Shown here in pieces: positions 30,218-36,483 of a stretch of 36,483 nt of DNA. A model generated the notes under the pieces. It was given only the letters and a program-made list of their open reading frames with translations, searched no databases and was not told where the DNA came from. Position 1 is the first letter of the stretch; the number at the start of each line of letters is the position of its first letter. Source of the DNA: Actinomycetota bacterium (GTDB lineage Bacteria; Actinomycetota; Aquicultoria; Aquicultorales; Aquicultoraceae); NCBI GenBank assembly GCA_030018005.1, contig JASEGT010000018.1:1-36483 (forward strand). Reading direction: 5' to 3'. Position numbers and translations under genes: made by a program.

Positions 30218-30252
30218 CGCGTTGTGACACAAGGGGCGCGGGGCCTTCGGTA

Positions 30253-30612
30253 TTAGAACTTGACCTCACCCAATACCGCCATGTTCTTGATGGTGCCCTT
30301 CGGGATGATATGAAAGTCATTGTGGCGGTAGCCGCGGCCGCGGTTTGTCAGGTCATAATCTTGAACTAGAACGATGTAGTCATCGGTCTCTTTCCACACC
30401 AAGCCAACGGTGATCTTCGATAGTCTAAATATTTCGAAATCATCGGGTATTTCGACCCTCGAATACGCGGTGATATCCTCCCACCATACAGCCGCCACAC
30501 ATTTAATCTGTGACTCGACTATTTCGTCCTCGCCAAGAAAGTCGACGCTGGCCTCGAAAGATACTTGCGATACCGCTTTGCCGCTTGTGTTTATTGGCTG
30601 TTCTTTCAACAC
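30253..30612 (-). CDS. Conserved-looking hypothetical protein
   Basis: The 119-residue product has no signal peptide or membrane helix. It alternates polar and hydrophobic residues in a beta-rich pattern and ends FHIIPKGTIKNMAVLGEVKF. Notable are VAAVWWEDITAY and TVGLVWKETDDY. The start is a GTG at 30612 with AAAGGAGA about seven bases upstream, which supports a real gene. I do not recognise the family. Confidence 0.65.
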   Translation of the reverse strand: MLKEQPINTSGKAVSQVSFEASVDFLGEDEIVESQIKCVAAVWWEDITAYSRVEIPDDFEIFRLSKITVGLVWKETDDYIVLVQDYDLTNRGRGYRHNDFHIIPKGTIKNMAVLGEVKF

Positions 30613-30880
30613 GTAACTCTCCTTTGTGGTGCTCCGGCTGGTTTGGGCCTATGGCAAGATTCTAAGCTTTATGAGCGGCGGTGTCAAACTATTTGTCATT
30701 AAAACAGCAGGTCATACGTATAGTTATTCAGCAATACACCGTTTGCTTGTATCTGATGGCGGTGTTTATCACAGCGCTTGGCTTAGATATAATCACATTA
30801 GATGTTTTATATCTGTAATGGCCGGGAATAACAATTCCAGGCGTAATACATCCGCACCTGGTAGGAAAGGCAGGCCGTGT
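30613..30880 (+). promoter_or_regulatory. Intergenic region with a TATAAT -10 before the STAS gene
   Basis: A TATAAT lies at 30788-30793, about 90 nt before the start at 30881, with only a weak -35. An open frame runs through this region into the STAS gene, but its sequence does not look like protein. Nothing else is seen. Confidence 0.3.
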
Positions 30881-31219
30881 ATGGAAATAATCAAAAGAGC
30901 GGTTGACCATGTGCCGGTTATAGAGATACACGGCCAAATCGACCTTAGCAACTGCCACAAGCTTCACGATGAGATTTTTTCCGCAGTAGAACAGGGCGAC
31001 TACCGCTTGATAGTCGATTTGAAAAAAATCAGCTACATCGACAGTTCTTGTCTCGGAGTCTTGCTCGGGGGACTCGATTTAGTCAGGAAGAAGGGTGGAG
31101 GGCTCGCCATCGTCGGCAATCCGCTTGTCGACAGGGTCTTCACGCTCACGGGCCTCACCCGGCTGTTTCCTTTTCATTCATCGGTTAGCGATGCTCTAGC
31201 GGGCCTCGATGCGAGATAG
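30881..31219 (+). CDS. STAS-domain anti-sigma factor antagonist-like protein
   Basis: The 112-residue single STAS domain resembles SpoIIAA/RsbV: VPVIEIHGQIDLSNCHKL, then LIVDLKKISYIDSSCLGVLLGGL with the Ser that is normally phosphorylated. Such proteins bind anti-sigma kinases and free a sigma factor when unphosphorylated. No kinase or sigma gene is nearby, so its partner lies elsewhere. The ATG at 30881 fits the domain edge; upstream in-frame ATGs would add an unrelated N-terminus. Confidence 0.85.
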   Translation: MEIIKRAVDHVPVIEIHGQIDLSNCHKLHDEIFSAVEQGDYRLIVDLKKISYIDSSCLGVLLGGLDLVRKKGGGLAIVGNPLVDRVFTLTGLTRLFPFHSSVSDALAGLDAR

Positions 31220-31284
31220 CGCCCGACCCAAAATGCTCGTTGTCAAAAAACGCCCGAGGTATTTCCTGTTTAGCCGGCGCCCCT

Positions 31285-31488
31285 CTATCCGAGCAAATCC
31301 GCGGCAATATTGTCTTCGGACAGGTCTGCGGTATGTATCTCTTTTATTGCGGTCAGCGGTATGATGACCTCGCCTTCCTCGCCTAGGTCGACGCGGACGT
31401 ACTCGGTTCCGGCCTCGGCGACCCTCACCTTCTCGGCGCGAAATTGGCGTTCTTCCCCGTCCATAAAGATTATCGTTGATATTAGCAC
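31285..31488 (-). CDS. Small hypothetical protein after rtcB
   Basis: The product of 67 residues is acidic and beta-rich (FMDGEERQFRAEKVRVAE, then EYVRVDLGEEGEVIIPLTAIKEIHT), resembling a small SH3- or PRC-barrel-like fold. AAGGAG lies five bases before a GTG at 31488; a GTG at 31494 overlaps that site. It follows rtcB on the same strand by 82 nt and may be the last gene of the gyr-rtcB cluster. Function unknown. Confidence 0.6.
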   Translation of the reverse strand: MLISTIIFMDGEERQFRAEKVRVAEAGTEYVRVDLGEEGEVIIPLTAIKEIHTADLSEDNIAADLLG

Positions 31489-31570
31489 CGGCACTCCTTA
31501 TCCTAAACGTCTCTACTGAATATTTGTTACCCATTTATGGTGCCCGCGAATCGAGCCGGTCTTCGCGCAC

Positions 31571-33025
31571 CTATCCCTTTATCACACCGATGGGGCGCAG
31601 CCGCGCCACTTTCTTGGCGATATTGGTGTTGTGACACACCTCGACCACTTGGCTTACGTCCTTATAGGCCCCCGGCGCCTCTTCTGCGAGGAGTGCCAGG
31701 TTGCCGGCGAGGATCCGGATGCCTTTTGCCTCCAGCTCGCTCTTGAGCGCCTGTCCGCTGATCTTGCGCTTGGCTTCACTGCGGCTCATCAACCGCCCGG
31801 CCCCGTGACAGGTAGAGCCAAATGTCTCCCTCATCGCTTCTTCGGTTCCGACCAAGACATAAGAGGCGGTGCCCATGTCGCCAGGAACGAGAACCGGCTG
31901 CCCGATATGGCGGAATTTCTCGGGGGTCAGGGCATGGCCCGGACCGAAAGCTCTCGTTGCTCCCTTGCGGTGGACGCAGACCTTCTTCACTTCGCCGTCG
32001 ACGAAGTGCTCCTCGAACTTGGCGATATTGTGGCAGACGTCGTAGAGAAGCCGCATCCCCATCGACTCCGCGCTTTTGACGAAGACGCGCTCGAACGATT
32101 CCCTGACCCAGTGCGCCATCACTTGACGATTGACAAAAGCGTAGTTTACCGCGCACGCCATCGCCGCGTAATAGTCGCGCCCCTCGCGCGACAGAATCGG
32201 CGCACAGCCGAGTTGCCGGTCGGGAAGCTCTATGCCGGTCGCACGCACCACCCGGTCCATCACCTTAATATAATCGCTGCAAATCTGGTGGCCCAAACCA
32301 CGCGAGCCGGAGTGGATCATGACGACGAGTTGCCCCTCAAAGAGGTCGAAGGCGTTCGCCGCCCGCTGGTCGAAAATCTCCGCCACCTCTTGTATTTCAA
32401 GGAAGTGGTTGCCGGCACCGAGGGTGCCGGGCTGGTCGTAGCCACGCTCAAACGCTCGGTCACTTACGGCGCCGGGGTCGGCGCCGGCCAAGCGGCCGCG
32501 TTCCTCTATAAATTCGGCATCCTCGTCCCAGGCATATCCATTTCTCTTCGCCCAATCGACGCCGTCTAACATGACCTTCTCGAGCTCCTTGCGCTCGACC
32601 CTGATCTTTCCCCTACTGCCCACCCCCTTGGGGATATTCCTTGCGATTTCGTGCATCAGGGCATCGATCTTGTCCATGACGTCTTTTGCCAAAAGCTCGG
32701 TTTTAAGAAGGCGTACCCCGCAGTTGATATCAAAACCGACACCGCCGGGCGAGATGACTCCCGTCTCGATGTCGGTCGCCGCTACGCCGCCGATTGGAAA
32801 GCCGTAGCCCCAGTGAATATCGGGCATCGCGTAAGAGGCTTTAATGATGCCGGGGAGAAACGCGACGTTTGCGACCTGCTCGACCGCTTTATCCTCGTGC
32901 GCCCTGAGCAACAGTTCCTCGCTAGCATAGATGATGCCGGGAACCCGCATCCCCTTTTTGTAGCCCACCGGTATTTTCCAGACGTATTCAGAGATTCTTT
33001 CGAGGGCTTCAAACATCTTTATCAC
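31571..33025 (-). CDS. rtcB: RtcB RNA ligase
   Basis: The 484-residue GTP-dependent RNA ligase joins 2',3'-cyclic phosphate or 3'-phosphate to 5'-OH ends. Metal- and GMP-site motifs are present: GGVGFDINCGVR (Mn-binding Cys), GTLGAGNHFLE, HSGSRGLGHQ, CHNIAKFE, VHRKGATRAFGPGH, and CHGAGRLMSR with the His that is guanylylated. It repairs or splices RNA in the cytoplasm. The start is either a GTG at 33025 or the ATG at 33016 (MFEALERIS), with GGCGGTGAT upstream. It lies three bases after the archease gene, its activator, so the two are an operon. Confidence 0.96.
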   Translation of the reverse strand: MIKMFEALERISEYVWKIPVGYKKGMRVPGIIYASEELLLRAHEDKAVEQVANVAFLPGIIKASYAMPDIHWGYGFPIGGVAATDIETGVISPGGVGFDINCGVRLLKTELLAKDVMDKIDALMHEIARNIPKGVGSRGKIRVERKELEKVMLDGVDWAKRNGYAWDEDAEFIEERGRLAGADPGAVSDRAFERGYDQPGTLGAGNHFLEIQEVAEIFDQRAANAFDLFEGQLVVMIHSGSRGLGHQICSDYIKVMDRVVRATGIELPDRQLGCAPILSREGRDYYAAMACAVNYAFVNRQVMAHWVRESFERVFVKSAESMGMRLLYDVCHNIAKFEEHFVDGEVKKVCVHRKGATRAFGPGHALTPEKFRHIGQPVLVPGDMGTASYVLVGTEEAMRETFGSTCHGAGRLMSRSEAKRKISGQALKSELEAKGIRILAGNLALLAEEAPGAYKDVSQVVEVCHNTNIAKKVARLRPIGVIKG

Positions 33026-33028
33026 CGC

Positions 33029-33445
33029 CTAGACATCAAAAATGACCTGGGCCGACCAGTCCTCGTTGTGCTCGATTTTGAGCATATGGTATGTGCAGGC
33101 TTTGATTTGGGTCTTTATCTGGTGGCGGCCGAGGTCGAGGGGTTCGCCGTAGGCTACGGCGCGCATGTGGTGCTCTTCATCCCATTCGACGATTTCGAAG
33201 CGCTTAAATACCATGTATTCGACTTCGAAGCGATACAAAAGCTCGTTCAGCCATTCGACGAGCATGCTCTCCTGGTCCTCGGCTTCGACTGAGATCTCTT
33301 GCGACGTCGACGGCTTGATGTTCTCGAGGTTCGTGATGAGACTGAACATGCCGGTAGCGGCGTTTTCGAACGCCTCCTTGAGGGTATGGCCGTGTGCCCT
33401 CAGGCCGACATCGGCGGTGTGATCTAAGACCTCAAACGGCAACAT
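33029..33445 (-). CDS. Archease, RtcB activator
   Basis: The 138-residue archease begins FEVLDHTADVGLRAHG, which carries the conserved acidic and His metal site, and continues with EWLNELLYRFEVEYMVF in the middle and an IKACTYHMLKIEH strand near the end. Archease speeds guanylylation of RtcB and lets it turn over many times. It sits 3 nt before rtcB and 83 nt after gyrA, all on the same strand. Confidence 0.93.
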   Translation of the reverse strand: MLPFEVLDHTADVGLRAHGHTLKEAFENAATGMFSLITNLENIKPSTSQEISVEAEDQESMLVEWLNELLYRFEVEYMVFKRFEIVEWDEEHHMRAVAYGEPLDLGRHQIKTQIKACTYHMLKIEHNEDWSAQVIFDV

Positions 33446-33528
33446 CGGCTCCCCCGGCGTGCGCTAAAACGGTTATCTCTAATCCATGCCTACATTATCT
33501 GGCGGTTTCCACAGACTCGTCGGTCGCC

Positions 33529-35991
33529 TTAAATCTCCGGCTCTTCGTTCCCGTCAGGCTTGTCCTTGTCGTCGACGATTAGTGCAACGGCGCTAACCGT
33601 ATCGTTCTCGTTGGTGTTCATAATTTTGACGCCTTGCGTGTTTCTACCCATTTGTGAAATCTGTTTAACCGGCGTTCGCATCACGATGCCTTCCGTCGAG
33701 ATTATCATGAGGCTGTGGCGTTCCTGAACCATCTTGGCAGCCGAGACCTTACCTCGCGCACTGGTCTCCTTGAGCGTCTTTACTCCCTTGCCGCCGCGTC
33801 CTTGTTGCGGATAGTTGTGCATCGGGGTGCGTTTTCCAAACCCGTTCTCGGTAATTATCAGGAAATCGGCTTCGTCCTTGGCAACCTCTACCGCAAGGAC
33901 CTCGTCGTCCTTGGAGAGCGTCATCCCTTTAACACCGGTCGCCGTGCGCCCCATCGGTCGCACGTCGGTCTCGTTGAACCGGATTGACATGCCGCCGCGC
34001 GACACCAATATTATATCGTCGGAGCCGCGGGTGATTTTGACCCCGATCAACTCGTCATCCTCGCGCATGCTGATTGCGAGAATCCCATCGCGCCGGGAGG
34101 TGTTGTACTCTTTAAACGGCGTCTTTTTGACGATGCCCTTCTTCGTGGCCATCATAAGGTACTGGTCTTCCTCAAAAGCTTTCGTCGAGATGACCGCGGC
34201 TATCTTCTCGTCCTGCGCAAACGGCAGCACGTTGACGATAGCGTGTCCGCGCGCCGTTCGGCTGGCGGTCGGCAACTCGTGTACTTTAAGCTTATATACC
34301 TTGCCCTTGTTAGAGAAGAACAGGATAAAGTTGTGGGTCGACGACACGAAGAGATGTTCCACAAAGTCGCCCTCTTTGAGGTTGGTGCCGGAGACTCCTT
34401 TGCCGCCTCGGGCCTGCTGGCGATAGGTCGTTACCGGTAGTCGCTTGATGTAGCCGGAGCGGGTAATCGTTATCACCATGTCTTCCTCGGCTATCAAATC
34501 TTCTATCTCGAGTTCTGCGGCCGCTGAGACGATTTGGGTGCGACGCTCATCGCCGAATCTCTCTTTGACCCCGGTGAGTTCCTCTTTTATGATATCGAGA
34601 ACCATCTGCTCGCTCGCGAGAATTCTCTTGAGGAGGGCTATCTTCTCCAGAAGTTCTTTATATTCCATCTCTATCTTCTGGCTCTCGAGCGCGGTGAGGC
34701 GCTGCAGTCTCATGTCGAGAATTGCTTGTGCCTGTATCTCGGAGAGGTTGAAGTTGGCTATGAGCCGCTTCCTGGCCTCGTCTACCGTCTTCGACTGCCT
34801 GATGGTCTTGATTACCTCGTCGAGGTTGTTCAGCGCTATAAGAAGGCCTTCCAGGATGTGCGCCCGGGCTTCGGCCTTTTCCAACTCGAATCGGGTGCGC
34901 CTGACGATTATCTCTTTCTGGTGCTCGATATAGTGGTGGAGCACCTGCGGCAAGCTCAGCGTACGCGGAATGCCTTCGACTAGAGCGAGCATGATGACGC
35001 CGAAGCTCGTCTCGAGCTGCGTGTGTTTATAGAGCTTATTTAGGACTACCTGGGGAATTGCCTCCCGCTTGAGTTCGACCACCAGTCGCATACCGCTACG
35101 GTCCGACTCGTCTCGAAGGTCCGATATCTCCGATATCTTCTTCTCGCGAACCAGCTCGGCTATCTTCTCGGTCAAACGTGCTTTGTTGACCTGGTAGGGC
35201 AGCTCGCTAATGATGATTCTCGTCTTGTTCGACTTGGTCTGCTCCATGTGCGCCTTACCGCGCACTTTGATGCTGCCGCGCCCGGTCTCATAGGCGTCCT
35301 TTATCCCCGCCCTGCCCATTATGGTGCCGCCGGTCGGGAAATCGGGGCCCTTGACGATTTGCATAAGGTCGCTGGGCTGGGAATCAGGATTGTCTATCAA
35401 TTTAATGGTGGCGTCGATGACTTCGTTAAGGTTGTGCGGCGGGATGTTGGTCGCCATACCTACCGCGATACCGGACGAGCCGTTTACAAGCAGATTCGGG
35501 TAGCGTGCCGGCAAAACGACCGGCTCCTGCTCCGTCTCGTCATAGTTGGGAACGAAATCGACGGTCTTCTTGTCTATGTCTCGCAACAGCTCGACGGCGA
35601 GCTTGGAGAGACGCGCTTCGGTGTAGCGCATCGCCGCAGGTGAATCGCCATCGACCGAGCCGAAGTTACCATGCCCGTCGATTAGTTCGTAGCGCATCGA
35701 AAAACTCTGAGCCATACGCACCAGGGTGTCGTAGATAGCGCTATCGCCATGGGGGTGGTACTTACCCATAACGTCACCGACCATGCGCGCGCATTTCTTG
35801 TAGGGTTTGCCGGGAAGGATGCCCATCTCGTGCATACCGTAAAGAATTCTCCGGTGCACCGGCTTCAAGCCGTCGCGCACATCCGGTAGCGCCCGCCCTA
35901 CGATTACGCTCATCGCGTAATCGATATATGAACTTCGCATCTCGTCTTCTATTTCAATTGTCTCTATTCTGCCGGTAAGGGCATCGACCAT
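33529..35991 (-). CDS. gyrA: DNA gyrase subunit A
   Basis: The 820-residue GyrA has the catalytic Tyr 123 in [11 protein letters not shown]. The quinolone region [15 protein letters not shown] carries Ser 84 and Asp 88, the drug-sensitive residues at the E. coli 83 and 87 positions. The C-terminal six-bladed beta-pinwheel holds the GyrA box in the form QARGGKG (near [13 protein letters not shown]), with a second QGRGGKG repeat. It cuts and rejoins DNA with GyrB to add negative supercoils. AAGGAGA precedes the ATG, and gyrB ends 27 nt upstream. Confidence 0.98.
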   Translation of the reverse strand: MVDALTGRIETIEIEDEMRSSYIDYAMSVIVGRALPDVRDGLKPVHRRILYGMHEMGILPGKPYKKCARMVGDVMGKYHPHGDSAIYDTLVRMAQSFSMRYELIDGHGNFGSVDGDSPAAMRYTEARLSKLAVELLRDIDKKTVDFVPNYDETEQEPVVLPARYPNLLVNGSSGIAVGMATNIPPHNLNEVIDATIKLIDNPDSQPSDLMQIVKGPDFPTGGTIMGRAGIKDAYETGRGSIKVRGKAHMEQTKSNKTRIIISELPYQVNKARLTEKIAELVREKKISEISDLRDESDRSGMRLVVELKREAIPQVVLNKLYKHTQLETSFGVIMLALVEGIPRTLSLPQVLHHYIEHQKEIIVRRTRFELEKAEARAHILEGLLIALNNLDEVIKTIRQSKTVDEARKRLIANFNLSEIQAQAILDMRLQRLTALESQKIEMEYKELLEKIALLKRILASEQMVLDIIKEELTGVKERFGDERRTQIVSAAAELEIEDLIAEEDMVITITRSGYIKRLPVTTYRQQARGGKGVSGTNLKEGDFVEHLFVSSTHNFILFFSNKGKVYKLKVHELPTASRTARGHAIVNVLPFAQDEKIAAVISTKAFEEDQYLMMATKKGIVKKTPFKEYNTSRRDGILAISMREDDELIGVKITRGSDDIILVSRGGMSIRFNETDVRPMGRTATGVKGMTLSKDDEVLAVEVAKDEADFLIITENGFGKRTPMHNYPQQGRGGKGVKTLKETSARGKVSAAKMVQERHSLMIISTEGIVMRTPVKQISQMGRNTQGVKIMNTNENDTVSAVALIVDDKDKPDGNEEPEI

Positions 35992-36018
35992 CGTGATTCT
36001 CCTTCTTGACCAAACTCG

Positions 36019-36483
36019 TTAAATATCCAGGAAGCGCACGTCTTTTGCGTGGCGCTGAATGAATTCCCTGCGTGGCTCGACTTTGTCCCCCATAAGCGTC
36101 GAGAATATCTCGTCGGCGGCGATGACATCTTCCAGGTTTACCCGCAAGAGCGTCCTCGTCTCCGTGTTCATAGTCGTATCCCAGAGCTGGTCCGGGTTCA
36201 TCTCGCCGAGGCCCTTATATCTCTGCAGACCGACGTTTTTCTCGATGCTTTTCATATATGCGTCGAGCTCTCTGTCTTTATAGAAGTATTTCGTCAGCCC
36301 ATCGTGTGTGACCTTATAGAGCGGCGGCTGTGCGATATAGATGTAGCCCGACTCTATCAGCGGTAACATATGCCGGTAGAAGAACGTAAGTATCAGGGTG
36401 CGGATGTGTGCGCCATCTACGTCGGCATCGGTCATGATTATTATTTTATGGTAGCGCGCGTTGCTGATATCAAAGTCTTCGCC
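36019..36483 (-). CDS. gyrB: DNA gyrase subunit B, C-terminal part (continues beyond the window)
   Basis: The visible 154 residues are the end of GyrB. They include the TOPRIM acidic motif [11 protein letters not shown], followed by [12 protein letters not shown], then [18 protein letters not shown], and the terminal [16 protein letters not shown]. The frame is open to the right edge ([16 protein letters not shown]). It is the ATPase subunit of gyrase and lies directly before gyrA. Confidence 0.97.
   Translation of the reverse strand, partial: GEDFDISNARYHKIIIMTDADVDGAHIRTLILTFFYRHMLPLIESGYIYIAQPPLYKVTHDGLTKYFYKDRELDAYMKSIEKNVGLQRYKGLGEMNPDQLWDTTMNTETRTLLRVNLEDVIAADEIFSTLMGDKVEPRREFIQRHAKDVRFLDI

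Noticed and set aside
31631-32569. 312-codon rightward frame opposite rtcB
   Set aside because: It is antisense to a perfectly conserved rtcB, has no motif and no translation signal.

Overview
The window looks like chromosome of an anaerobic bacterium with strong Shine-Dalgarno sites. A secreted-type multiheme c cytochrome, Feo ferrous-iron uptake, DsrE-type sulfur proteins and a NapH-like iron-sulfur protein point to iron, sulfur or metal redox metabolism. The gene set would fit a deep-branching Actinomycetota or Firmicutes-like lineage, but nothing here fixes the taxon; this is a low-confidence inference. Housekeeping genes (gyrBA, rtcB/archease, ychF-like, htpX, feo) look G+C-richer than the block at about 13-28 kb, which looks accessory.

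Left part (1-13 kb). A c-type cytochrome with six visible haem motifs enters from the left edge. It is interrupted by one in-frame UGA that is followed by a SECIS-like hairpin, and the transcript ends at a strong terminator. A Rossmann-GAF-GGDEF diguanylate cyclase converges with an O-antigen-ligase-like membrane protein carrying TPRs. Next comes a fur-feoA-feoB-small Cys-rich protein cluster with a 7-5-7 Fur-like operator. A paralogue of the ligase follows, translationally coupled to htpX. A divergent YchF-like ATPase with its own promoter follows.

Middle part (13-24 kb). Two ArsR-controlled transcription units carry sulfur genes: ArsR-DsrE-TauE/SafE, and ArsR-polyferredoxin-DsrE2. The second has a striking 48-bp palindrome in its promoter. 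Then come a SEC-C microprotein, an ABC-2 exporter with two paralogous permeases, and a TerY-P type triad (vWA, PP2C phosphatase, membrane-anchored kinase) with a membrane protein downstream.

Right part (24-36 kb). A complete group II intron (probably class C) sits just after the terminator of a decayed tRNA-Ala copy. Between that copy and the intact tRNA-Ala lies a BcsA-like glycosyltransferase with a PilZ domain, so the diguanylate cyclase at 2.2 kb and this synthase could be two ends of one c-di-GMP circuit. A CpsB-like PHP phosphatase, tRNA-Ile, a bifunctional nuclease, a hypothetical protein and a STAS protein follow. The window ends in a leftward gyrB-gyrA-archease-rtcB-small protein cluster.

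The points most worth a second look are the UGA/SECIS in the cytochrome, the paired ArsR sulfur operons with their palindromes, and the tRNA-Ala-flanked polysaccharide synthase with the adjacent intron.
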